A DNA stretch of 41,923 bases from Dehalococcoidales bacterium. Lineage in GTDB: Bacteria; Chloroflexota; Dehalococcoidia; Dehalococcoidales; BS750m-G39. The notes below the pieces were generated by a model. It saw only the letters and a program-made list of their open reading frames with translations, did not search any database and was not told the DNA's origin. Positions 14,578 to 22,499 of the stretch are shown piece after piece; the first letter of the stretch is position 1, and each line of letters begins with the position of its first letter. The stretch is from NCBI GenBank assembly GCA_016783245.1, contig JADHWY010000005.1:1-41923 (forward strand), read 5' to 3'. The translations under genes were made by a program, and so were the position numbers.

Positions 14578-15021
14578 TTACCTCTTGCTATCAAGCAATA
14601 TTGTTACCGGACCGTCGTTATGGATTTCAACCTGCATATACTGCTGAAAGCGTCCAGTTTCCACCTTCAACCCTGTGGCTCTAACCTGCCCCACAAACTG
14701 CTCGAATAGTTGTTCAGCCTGAGTCGGTGGAGCCGCATCAGTAAAACTAGGACGACGTCCCTTCTTGGTATCAGCCAGAAGGGTGAACTGGCTCACCAGA
14801 AGTAGCTCGCCTTGAATATCCAAAGCTGAGAGGTTAAACCTGCCGACCTCGTCAGAAAAAAGGCGCAGGTTGACTGTCCTTTGCGCCAGATATTGGGCAT
14901 CCTTTTCTGTATCCCCATTGGCTACACCTACAAAAATCACCAGTCCTCGACCTATCTTGCCTACTACCTCCTCAGCCACACTCACTGAGGCACCGGAGAC
15001 TCGCTGTAATAGCGCCTTCAC
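14578..15021 (-). CDS. dtd: D-aminoacyl-tRNA deacylase
   Basis: The protein has 147 residues, the usual length. SQFTLLADTKKGRRPSF near 77-93 is the catalytic SQFTL motif, and NDGPVTILLDS at the end is the second signature. It hydrolyses D-aminoacyl-tRNAs, including D-Tyr-tRNA, to recycle mischarged tRNA. It overlaps the zinc-ribbon gene upstream by 4 nt and is last in the folC-fmdB-dtd unit. Confidence 0.95.
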   Translation of the reverse strand: MKALLQRVSGASVSVAEEVVGKIGRGLVIFVGVANGDTEKDAQYLAQRTVNLRLFSDEVGRFNLSALDIQGELLLVSQFTLLADTKKGRRPSFTDAAPPTQAEQLFEQFVGQVRATGLKVETGRFQQYMQVEIHNDGPVTILLDSKR

Positions 15022-15269
15022 TCCCGCTTCCTTTTCCCCTTCCCCTTGCTGGGTAATTCCTCTCCACCCTTCACAGGCTCCGTCATACCACCTTTCCGAT
15101 TATCTGTAGTATAGAAGCCACTCCCCTTAAAGATAATAGGAGTAGAATGAAAGACACGTCGAGCCTCTCCTTGGCATTTGGGACATATAGCTACCGGCTC
15201 ATCGTCAAACCCCTGCTTCCTTTCAAAATGAAAATGACAAGAACTACACTCATACTCATAAATGGGCAT
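15018..15269 (-). CDS. FmdB-family zinc-ribbon protein
   Basis: The protein has 83 residues. MPIYEYECSSCHFHFE starts the FmdB ribbon; the two cysteine pairs are CSSC and CPKC. The remainder is a basic, Gly/Lys-rich tail (KGKGKRKRE). The family is named from a putative regulator of formamidase and its role is poorly known. Its stop overlaps the dtd start, suggesting coupled translation. Confidence 0.88.
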   Translation of the reverse strand: MPIYEYECSSCHFHFERKQGFDDEPVAICPKCQGEARRVFHSTPIIFKGSGFYTTDNRKGGMTEPVKGGEELPSKGKGKRKRE

Positions 15270-15352
15270 TACCTAACCTCACAAGTTTTTTCCCGCCTAT
15301 TTTACAGGAACAGCCCCGCCAAAGCAAAACCAGCCTTATCCCTCAATATCCT

Positions 15353-16684
15353 TTACCTTATTAAAGAAAGCCTGGCTGCCTGCTCAATTGCCTCGGCTAC
15401 TACAAACAGCGAACCGGCAACACAGAGAAGGTCTTTGTCCCCAGCTAGAGCCAGAGCCTGGGATAGCGCAGATGGAACATCCTCAACCACCTGTGCTTTT
15501 ACTCCGTGCCTGGCAAATTCAGCTACCAGAGGCGCCGGCGCCATAGCCCGAGGATGGCGAGAACGAGTGACAATCACCCTACCAAAAATGGGAAATAACG
15601 CTGAGACTACGCTGGCCATATCCTTATCGCACGATGCTCCAATAACTAGGATAGCCCGGTCAAAGTCAAAGTATTGCTCAATAGACTGCTTCAGCCTCCG
15701 GGCAGAGTCAATATTATGGGCACCATCAACCACCACCAAGGGGTGATGGCTCAGAATCTGGAGTCGACCCGGCCAGCTCACTCGCCCCAATCCCCCAATG
15801 ATGCTTTCCCTGGAAACATTGAAACCCTTACCAGCTAAAACCTCTAACGCAGCCACCGCCGTAGCTGCATTTTCCAACTGGTGCTGACCCAGAAGTGGAA
15901 TGGAAAGTTCATAACTAGCCAGTCTTCCTTCTACACGAAGTCGCTGCTGATTAAAATCGAATCCGAGACCCCGCCAGGTGACATCACTGCCAACTCTTAT
16001 CAACTGCGCCCCACAACTTTTGCTGGTTTCTTCTATTACCCCAGCCACCTCATCAAGCTGGGCGGAGGTTACTACTACGCTGCCGGGCTTGATAATGCCA
16101 GCCTTCTCGGCAGCGATTTCAGCCAGGGTATCACCCAGTGCATCCATATGGTCAAGGCCAATAGAGGTGATAATACAGACCTCGGGGCTTATTACATTGG
16201 TGGCATCGAGCCTGCCCCCCAGCCCCACCTCCAGCACCTGAAAATCCACTCCCTTTTGCTCAAAGTGAGCAAAGGCTAGCGCTGTCAGAAACTCAAAGGT
16301 AGTCATGCGACCATAGGTAGCTTTTTGGTCCACTGCCTCGACCTCAGGCTTGAGCCTTTCCACCAGGACGACAAGCTCTTCATCAGAGATTAAGTCACCA
16401 TCAACCTTGATTCGCTCGTTTAAGAAACTAAGGTGGGGCGAGGTGTAAAGCCCGGTAGTATAACCAGAGGCGCTAAGAACTGATGCCACCATGGCAGCTA
16501 CGCTTCCCTTACCGTTAGTACCAGCAATATGAACTGACCTGGCTTTTAGGTGGGGATTGCCCAACCGAGCCAGAAGCTCATCCATACGCCTCAGGTCATA
16601 ATTAGCCGGGCTATACTCAAACTGGGGCATCGTTTCATAGTTAACATAGCTGTAGATATAGTCTAAGGCTCGCTGATAATCCAT
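15353..16684 (-). CDS. folC: Bifunctional folylpolyglutamate synthase/dihydrofolate synthase
   Basis: The protein has 443 residues. The Mur-ligase ATP loop AGTNGKGSVAAM lies near 54-65, followed by the omega region YTSPHLSFLNERIKV. Other family blocks are EVGLGGRLDATNVI, TSIGLDHMDALGDTL (metal-binding His) and VVDGAHNIDSARRL in the C-terminal domain. It adds glutamate to dihydropteroate and to folates. It lies about 80 nt upstream of fmdB on the same strand. Confidence 0.93.
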   Translation of the reverse strand: MDYQRALDYIYSYVNYETMPQFEYSPANYDLRRMDELLARLGNPHLKARSVHIAGTNGKGSVAAMVASVLSASGYTTGLYTSPHLSFLNERIKVDGDLISDEELVVLVERLKPEVEAVDQKATYGRMTTFEFLTALAFAHFEQKGVDFQVLEVGLGGRLDATNVISPEVCIITSIGLDHMDALGDTLAEIAAEKAGIIKPGSVVVTSAQLDEVAGVIEETSKSCGAQLIRVGSDVTWRGLGFDFNQQRLRVEGRLASYELSIPLLGQHQLENAATAVAALEVLAGKGFNVSRESIIGGLGRVSWPGRLQILSHHPLVVVDGAHNIDSARRLKQSIEQYFDFDRAILVIGASCDKDMASVVSALFPIFGRVIVTRSRHPRAMAPAPLVAEFARHGVKAQVVEDVPSALSQALALAGDKDLLCVAGSLFVVAEAIEQAARLSLIR

Positions 16685-16724
16685 TTCTTACCTATCTTTA
16701 CCACAGCAAAAATTTATCTGACGA

Positions 16725-17135
16725 TTAAGGCAATTTTTTGAAAAGCACACCAATCAATATGGGAGAAATAAATTCGGTCAACAAAAATAGGCTCCACAGT
16801 CTACCTTTAAGAATATTATAATCAGCAAGCAATTTCCCCCAAGGGTGCCCCATCACATAATGCCCAAAAACAAATTCAAATAGAACGGTCAATACCACCC
16901 AAAATCCGCCAATTAAAAGCAGGGCAATTTTACTATAGTCAATTTCCACAAACCCGAGAAATAGATAGGTTCCTACCACAACAAAACAAATTCCAATAAT
17001 CGTGCTAATAACATGCCCGGGATATTCACCTATTTTAGGTGCGTAAAACTTGTTTCTAATTGCCCCATTTATAATGGCCAAAATTCCAAATATAACCCAG
17101 ACACCAAAAGCATAGAGGAATATTGTTGCATTCAT
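16725..17135 (-). CDS. Small four-helix membrane protein of unknown function
   Basis: The protein has 136 residues and four predicted membrane spans, at about 5-25, 42-62, 70-92 and 112-130. A conserved-looking loop, FGHYVMGHPWGKLLADYN, lies between spans 3 and 4. I have seen this style of protein annotated as hypothetical in unrelated bacteria but cannot name a function. It is AT-richer than folC and stands between folC and the divergent pyrF. Confidence 0.7.
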   Translation of the reverse strand: MNATIFLYAFGVWVIFGILAIINGAIRNKFYAPKIGEYPGHVISTIIGICFVVVGTYLFLGFVEIDYSKIALLLIGGFWVVLTVLFEFVFGHYVMGHPWGKLLADYNILKGRLWSLFLLTEFISPILIGVLFKKLP

Positions 17136-17224
17136 CCTTCATGTCTCCCTTTTATTCACAGAAACCCGTTGGATTATATCATCACTGATTAACCATCAAC
17201 AACCAAAATTAGAGACTATATAGC

Positions 17225-17253
17225 TTGACGCCGACCCATGTGGCTGATATTAT
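17225..17253 (+). promoter_or_regulatory. Promoter of pyrF
   Basis: TTGACG (17225-17230) and TATTAT (17248-17253) are 17 bp apart. The leader contains GAGG-CTAA-CCTC, whose right arm abuts the GGAGG ribosome site at 17282-17286, so a small hairpin could affect ribosome access. Confidence 0.6.
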
Positions 17254-17292
17254 CACCTTGTAACGAGTTGAGGCTAACCTCGGAGGTGCGAG

Positions 17293-18117
17293 ATGAATTT
17301 CATCGAAAAGCTGACGAATGCAACGGAAAAGAATAAGAGTTTACTCTGCATCGGGCTTGACCCAGACCCGGAGCTGATGCCCAGCAAGGTGGGTGTTTTT
17401 AAATTCAATAAGGCAATCATTGATACCACCTCTGACCTGGTATGTGCCTATAAGCTCAACCTCGCCTTTTATGAAGCCCTTGATGATGAGGGAATCGATG
17501 CCATGAAGCGCACCGTTAAATACATACCCGACGATATTCCAGTAATCGGCGATGCCAAGCGAGGCGATATAGGCAACACAGCTAAAGCCTATGCCAAGGC
17601 TATTTTCTCCAACCTCGGCTTTGATGCAACCACAGTGAATCCTTACCTCGGCTTCGACTCAATAGAGCCTTTCATAGAGTATTGGAATAAGGGGATATTC
17701 ATCCTGTGCCGGACATCAAACCCCGGTGCTGTTGATTTCCAGAGCCTGCCCCTGGAGGCGGAGCGCAGGCACTTCCCCCTGTTTGAGATAGTAGCCCTTA
17801 GAGCAAGCCAGTGGAATAAACACGGCAACATAGGTCTGGTGGTCGGAGCCACCTATCCTGAAGAATTAAAGCTGATAAGGCAGAACCACCCCGATATGCC
17901 CCTTTTGATACCCGGCATCGGTGCTCAGGGAGGAGAACTGGCCTCAGCAGTCCGCTATGGGGTCGATGCTCAGGGGCAGAAGGCAATTATCAGTTCGTCA
18001 AGACAAATTATATACGCCTCGCAGGAAAAGGACTTCGCCCAAGCAGTGCGCCGGGTTGCTTTATCACTAAGAGACGAGATTAACTATTATCGCCCTGAGG
18101 ACACTCCTGCTGTTTGA
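17293..18117 (+). CDS. pyrF: Orotidine-5'-phosphate decarboxylase (type 2)
   Basis: The protein has 274 residues, longer than the classic 230-residue form and typical of the type-2 subfamily. [12 protein letters not shown] near 19-30 and the catalytic [19 protein letters not shown] near 88-106 (Asp-x-Lys-x-x-Asp) are both present. It makes UMP, the last step of pyrimidine synthesis. It starts behind GGAGGTG and leads a tight pyrF-DUF951-dinB unit. Confidence 0.94.
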   Translation: MNFIEKLTNATEKNKSLLCIGLDPDPELMPSKVGVFKFNKAIIDTTSDLVCAYKLNLAFYEALDDEGIDAMKRTVKYIPDDIPVIGDAKRGDIGNTAKAYAKAIFSNLGFDATTVNPYLGFDSIEPFIEYWNKGIFILCRTSNPGAVDFQSLPLEAERRHFPLFEIVALRASQWNKHGNIGLVVGATYPEELKLIRQNHPDMPLLIPGIGAQGGELASAVRYGVDAQGQKAIISSSRQIIYASQEKDFAQAVRRVALSLRDEINYYRPEDTPAV

Positions 18118-18124
18118 GGCAAAA

Positions 18125-18316
18125 ATGGTTATGGAGATAAAGCTGGGCGATGTGGTTCGCCTCAAGAAGAAGCACCCCTGCGGCAGCTACGAGTGGCAGG
18201 TGGTCAGACTCGGGGCTGATATAGGGATTAAATGCCTTAAGTGCCAGCGCCGAGTGCTCCTCGAGCGGAGCACCTTCGAGCGCAGAGTTAAAGCCTTCAT
18301 TTCCCGAGGTGAGTAA
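18125..18316 (+). CDS. DUF951-family small protein
   Basis: The protein has 63 residues. [27 protein letters not shown] followed by KCLKC is the DUF951 pattern, with three cysteines (CG, CLKC) that may bind zinc. Its fold suggests a small beta-barrel and nucleic-acid contact, but the function is unknown. It is 7 nt after pyrF, and its stop overlaps the dinB start by one base (TAATG). Confidence 0.9.
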   Translation: MVMEIKLGDVVRLKKKHPCGSYEWQVVRLGADIGIKCLKCQRRVLLERSTFERRVKAFISRGE

Positions 18317-19536
18317 TGGCTCGCCGGATTATACATATCGACCTTGATGCCTTCTTTGTCTCAGTAGAACAGGTAAAAAATCCCGAGCTTAAGGGTAAAC
18401 CGGTGGTAGTTGGCGGGAGACCTGAGGGGCGGGGTGTAGTTGCCTCTGCCTCGTATGAAGCCCGGGCTTTTGGACTGCATGCCGGTATGCCCCTGACCAC
18501 CGCCAGCCGTCTTTGCCCTCAAGCTATCTTCATCCAGGGCAGTTTCCCTAAGTATCGTGATGCCTCACAAAGGTTTATGACTATCCTGGCTGACTTTTCA
18601 CCCTATCCAGAGCCGCTCGGTCTTGATGAGGCATATCTGGATGCAACTGGCTTTGAATCTATCTATGGCTCCGTTCACCAGATGGCGGCGAAGATAAAGC
18701 AGCGGATTAAGGATGAACTGGGGCTTGATGCCTCAGTCGGCGTCGCCAGCTGCAAGGTGGTAGCCAAGGTCGCCTCTGAGCTATCCAAGCCGGACGGGTT
18801 ACTGGAGGTAGCTGCCGGCGAGGAGCGTTCCTTCCTGGCACCGCTACCTATAGCCAAACTGCCGGGAATAGGCAGAAAAACAGAGCGAAGATTAAACGGC
18901 CTGGGCGTCAATACTATAGGTGAACTATCTATTATGCCACTAAGTGCCCTCAAGAGCCATTTTGGTGCGTCTGGTGAGGTTCTGCACCGCTTTGCCAATG
19001 GCATTGATGATAGAGAGGTAGAGCCCCCCGCCACTGCCAAGTCCATCAGTCGGGAGACTACCTTCAGCAAAGACACCGGAGACCACTCCCTGCTCAAGGC
19101 AACACTTCGTTATCTCGGTGAACGGGTCGGTGCTGATTTACGCCAGAGAGGCAAGCGGGCGAGATGCATAACCCTGAAGCTCAGATACGCTGATTTCACC
19201 ACCATCACCCGCCGCCATACCCTGAGCCAGACCTGTGATAGCGACCAGACTATCTTTAACACCGGGCAAGGGCTGCTAAAGAAGGCGCTAACCCGGGAAA
19301 GGCAGCCTGTCCGCCTTATTGGCATTGGGGTATCAAGCCTGGTTGAGTCGGGCAGACAGCTAGCTCTGCTGGATTCCTCCGCCCAAAGGCAGGAACAACT
19401 GGATAGAGCTATTGACCGCATCCGTAAGAAATACGGCTTCACCGCCATCCAAACTGGCAGAACTCTGCTGCTAAAGGAAATCTTCCCCGAAAGCGGAGAA
19501 GGCTATAAGCTACACACGCCAAGTTTGTCGCGGTAG
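18316..19536 (+). CDS. dinB: DNA polymerase IV (Y-family translesion polymerase)
   Basis: The protein has 406 residues. The catalytic acidic blocks IHIDLDAFFVSVEQ near 6-19 and GLDEAYLDATG near 101-111 are intact, followed by LPGIGRKTERRLNGLG, the helix-hairpin-helix, and a little-finger domain. It copies past damaged bases and extends mismatches. The translational overlap with the DUF951 gene indicates co-expression; no LexA-like box is evident before pyrF. Confidence 0.94.
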   Translation: MARRIIHIDLDAFFVSVEQVKNPELKGKPVVVGGRPEGRGVVASASYEARAFGLHAGMPLTTASRLCPQAIFIQGSFPKYRDASQRFMTILADFSPYPEPLGLDEAYLDATGFESIYGSVHQMAAKIKQRIKDELGLDASVGVASCKVVAKVASELSKPDGLLEVAAGEERSFLAPLPIAKLPGIGRKTERRLNGLGVNTIGELSIMPLSALKSHFGASGEVLHRFANGIDDREVEPPATAKSISRETTFSKDTGDHSLLKATLRYLGERVGADLRQRGKRARCITLKLRYADFTTITRRHTLSQTCDSDQTIFNTGQGLLKKALTRERQPVRLIGIGVSSLVESGRQLALLDSSAQRQEQLDRAIDRIRKKYGFTAIQTGRTLLLKEIFPESGEGYKLHTPSLSR

Positions 19537-19616
19537 GGGCGTTGCCCTTTGTTGCCTCATCTCAGGTTTTAATGTTAATATAAATATGTTTAAGCCTTTT
19601 GTGGAGGATTTTTGCT

Positions 19617-20558
19617 ATGTCGGAATTCAGTTGGGACCCGGTAGTGAGCTGGCTTCTGGGTGATGGCACCCGTATTCTCATTATATTGGCAGTAGGAGCC
19701 GCGCTATGGTTTATTTTGCAAAAGCTTGTCCCGCCACTGGTGCACAATGCCGTAAAACGGGCCAAGGGGGAAAGCAAGGAGGGGATTAGGAAAAGGACGG
19801 AGACCCTTACCTCTGTCTTCACCGGGGCAGGAAAGATTCTCATTGCCTTAATCGTCATACTTATGATCCTATCTGAGTTCGACATACCTATTGGGCCCGC
19901 CCTGGCTGGCCTCGGCATCGCTGGCGTAGCCCTCGGCTTTGGTGCTCAGTACCTAGTAAGAGACTTTATTGCTGGCATCTTTATCATCTGGGAAAACCAG
20001 TATCGGGTGGGGGATGTGGCCAAGGTAGCCGACATCGCCGGGCTGGTGGAGGAAGTACACCTGAGGAAGACAGTGCTCCGTGACCTAGATGGCATAGTCC
20101 ACCATATACCCAATGGCGAGATTAAGGTTGCCAGCAACTACAGCCGACACTTTTCCAGGGTCAACCTTAATGTTTCAGTAGCCTATGGCACCGACCTTGA
20201 CCATGCCATAAACGTAATAAACCGCGTGGGTCAGGAGCTCACTGCGGATAAGAACTGGCACAGTCGGATTAAGAGTGCGCCCCAGGTGCTGAGGGTGGAT
20301 AACTTGGGCGACTCCGGGATAGACATCAAGATTTTAGGTGAAGTCAAGCCCCTCGAGCAATGGAACGTGCTGGGGGAGTTGAGGCTTCGCCTCAAGAAGG
20401 CTTTTGATGCTGAGGGCATAGAAATTCCCTGGCCTCACGTCAAGGTATATTTCGGTGAGAGCCCGGCAAATAAAGGGCTAGCCTGTGGGGCTTGCTCCCA
20501 TGTCAACCTTCCCAGCAGTAAATTCTGCTCCAATTGTAGTGCCAAACTCGGCTCTTAA
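19617..20558 (+). CDS. Small-conductance mechanosensitive channel (MscS family) with zinc-ribbon tail
   Basis: The protein has 313 residues; ATG 19617 was chosen for its GGAGG site. Two or three membrane spans are followed by the pore helix GLGIAGVALGFGAQYLVRDFIAGIFIIWENQYRVGD and the MscS beta and alpha-beta domains, to about residue 280. The last 27 residues add CGACSHVNLPSSKFCSNC, a four-cysteine ribbon that is not part of classic MscS. The channel opens under membrane tension to release solutes. The ribbon may mediate binding or regulation; that is inference. Confidence 0.88.
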   Translation: MSEFSWDPVVSWLLGDGTRILIILAVGAALWFILQKLVPPLVHNAVKRAKGESKEGIRKRTETLTSVFTGAGKILIALIVILMILSEFDIPIGPALAGLGIAGVALGFGAQYLVRDFIAGIFIIWENQYRVGDVAKVADIAGLVEEVHLRKTVLRDLDGIVHHIPNGEIKVASNYSRHFSRVNLNVSVAYGTDLDHAINVINRVGQELTADKNWHSRIKSAPQVLRVDNLGDSGIDIKILGEVKPLEQWNVLGELRLRLKKAFDAEGIEIPWPHVKVYFGESPANKGLACGACSHVNLPSSKFCSNCSAKLGS

Positions 20559-20567
20559 TAAATCTGC

Positions 20568-20596
20568 TTGTTTTCTATCCAAGCAATGGCTATAAT
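20568..20596 (+). promoter_or_regulatory. Promoter of ilvE
   Basis: TTGTTT (20568-20573) and a perfect TATAAT (20591-20596) are separated by 17 bp, 28 bp before the ATG. Confidence 0.65.
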
Positions 20597-20624
20597 AGAC
20601 GCTATCTAAGAGAGGGATTTTTCA

Positions 20625-21542
20625 ATGCCTTCTTATGCCTACTTTCATAAGCAGTTTGTCCCCCTATCCGAAGCCAAGATAGGGATTGCGACCAACGCCT
20701 TGCACTACGGCACTGCCATCTTTGAGGGCATCAGGGGCAACTGGAACAGCGAGCAAAAGCAGATTTACCTCTTCCGCCTCAGAGAGCATTATGAACGGCT
20801 GCACAATGGCTGCCACATCTTAATGATTGACCTGCCCTATACCATAGACGAGCTATATAAGATAACCGTGGAGCTGGTGGAAATGTGCAGCTTTCAAGAA
20901 GATGTATATGTCCGCCCCCTTGCTTACAAGAGCGCCGAGCGTCTGGGTGTCCGCCTCCATGATATAGAAGATGATTTCTTAGCCTTTGTTATTCCCTGGG
21001 GACCATACCTGGATGTGGATAAAGCCAGGTGTACTGTTTCCTCCTGGCAGCGTCCTGATGATAATGTAATCCCGCCACGGGCCAAGATTACCGGGCTTTA
21101 TGCCAATAATGCCCTGGCCAAATCAGAAGCCATTCTCAATGGCTTCGACGAGGCAATTATGCTTACCCCGGATGGTCATATCTCAGAAGGAAGCGGGGAG
21201 AATATCTTCCTGGTTATGGATGGCAAACTGGTCACGCCAGCCAGCTATAATAATATCCTCATCGGTATTACTCGCCATACAGTAATAAAACTGGCAAAAA
21301 AAGAACTGGGCATAGAAACGATTGAGAGACAGATTGACCGCAGCGAGCTTTTCTTGGCTGAAGAATGCTTCTTCACTGGCACCGCCGCCCATATAACCCC
21401 GATAGCCGAAATAGACCACCGTAAGGTAGGCAATGGCGAAGTTGGTGAAATAACAAAGAGGTTACAACAGCTCTATTCTGAGGTAATACGAGGTAATAAC
21501 CCAAAATACCTCGATTGGTGCACACCTGTCTATAAAAGATAA
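20625..21542 (+). CDS. ilvE: Branched-chain amino acid aminotransferase
   Basis: The protein has 305 residues and is a fold-type IV PLP enzyme. HYGTAIFEGIRG near 27-38 begins the domain, the PLP lysine is in PPRAKITGLYANN near residue 156, and HISEGSGENIFLV near 185-197 is the signature. It transfers amino groups between glutamate and the keto acids of Val, Leu and Ile. D-amino-acid transaminase and ADC lyase share the fold, but the spacing best fits IlvE. It is convergent with the aldolase gene, one base apart. Confidence 0.92.
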   Translation: MPSYAYFHKQFVPLSEAKIGIATNALHYGTAIFEGIRGNWNSEQKQIYLFRLREHYERLHNGCHILMIDLPYTIDELYKITVELVEMCSFQEDVYVRPLAYKSAERLGVRLHDIEDDFLAFVIPWGPYLDVDKARCTVSSWQRPDDNVIPPRAKITGLYANNALAKSEAILNGFDEAIMLTPDGHISEGSGENIFLVMDGKLVTPASYNNILIGITRHTVIKLAKKELGIETIERQIDRSELFLAEECFFTGTAAHITPIAEIDHRKVGNGEVGEITKRLQQLYSEVIRGNNPKYLDWCTPVYKR

Positions 21543-21543
21543 G

Positions 21544-22113
21544 CTATTTTTTAGCTGGACTTACTTGCAACGACTTCAATAAGCAAATGACCTGGCAGCT
21601 TTCCTCCAGAACAGTAGTGCAATTATGGGCTTCCTCAAGCAGTTGACCAATAGCAAAGCTGCCATGACCATGAACCATGATAGTCCTGTGTTCCTTTAAT
21701 GCCCGGGCAATTATATCAGCCAGACCCCCGGGTTTCACTTTCATCTGCCAACCCAAGACAGGAACCCGCCCCACTATAGACAGACCTTCAGTATCACTGG
21801 GCACAATCTCGGTTTCAGTTAGTGACAGGGCAACAGCATGAGGGGGGTGGGCATGAACAACGGCTAATGCCGGGGTTTCCCTATAAATAGCACGATGGAC
21901 GGCTAATTCTATTGATGCCAGCGGCGTGTTGCGGTCATTTCTGTTGAGTCCAGTCTCTATTAAATCATGCTCCTGCAAACAGCCCAGCCTGCTGTTGCGG
22001 CGGGTAATGATAATACGCTCTCCCAGCCTGATACTCAGATTCCCACTGTGGGAAGAGACAAGTCCCTTGGTAAACAGGTCATGACCCACAGTCTGAAACT
22101 GGGCTAAAATCAT
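21544..22113 (-). CDS. Class II aldolase/adducin-family protein
   Basis: The protein has 189 residues. SSHSGNLSIRLGERIIITRR near 20-39 and the zinc motif VVHAHPPHAVALS near 79-91 (HxH), with a third His in MVHGHGSFAIG, match fuculose-phosphate-aldolase-like enzymes. It probably cleaves or isomerises a small sugar phosphate, but the substrate cannot be predicted. It lies 39 nt downstream of rpsT on the same strand. Confidence 0.85.
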   Translation of the reverse strand: MILAQFQTVGHDLFTKGLVSSHSGNLSIRLGERIIITRRNSRLGCLQEHDLIETGLNRNDRNTPLASIELAVHRAIYRETPALAVVHAHPPHAVALSLTETEIVPSDTEGLSIVGRVPVLGWQMKVKPGGLADIIARALKEHRTIMVHGHGSFAIGQLLEEAHNCTTVLEESCQVICLLKSLQVSPAKK

Positions 22114-22152
22114 GGCTTCCCCTTCATAGCGTCCTTCAAAGCATAAACCCCT

Positions 22153-22488
22153 TCACTCCCCTGAGTCAAGTTCTTCCTGGGAAGATTGTTCAGCCGCTTC
22201 TGGCTCAGTTCCAGCCAAAGATAAAGCCTGGGCTTCATTTAGCTTCTTCATCAATCGTGATTTGCGGCGGGCGGCATTATTGGGGTGGATAACCCCCTTT
22301 TCAGCTGCTTTATCTAAAGAACTAATGGCAGCCACCACCGCTTCCCGAGCCGCCTCAAGCTCGCCCAAGAAGATAAGCCTCTCCGCCTTAGTTACATTGG
22401 TCTTACACAGGCTATGAATAGGCTTATTGCGCAATCTTCTTCTTTCAGCTACACGCACCTGTTTTTGAGCCGATTTACTACCTGGCAA
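22153..22488 (-). CDS. rpsT: 30S ribosomal protein S20
   Basis: The protein has 111 residues. The core (KSAQKQVRVAERRRLRNK, then IHPNNAARRKSRLMKKLN) matches S20, which binds the 5' domain of 16S rRNA. It has an acidic C-terminal extension of about 25 residues (EPEAAEQSSQEELDSGE) that is longer than usual. It sits 11 nt after relA. Confidence 0.93.
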   Translation of the reverse strand: MPGSKSAQKQVRVAERRRLRNKPIHSLCKTNVTKAERLIFLGELEAAREAVVAAISSLDKAAEKGVIHPNNAARRKSRLMKKLNEAQALSLAGTEPEAAEQSSQEELDSGE

Positions 22489-22499
22489 TATCTACCTCC

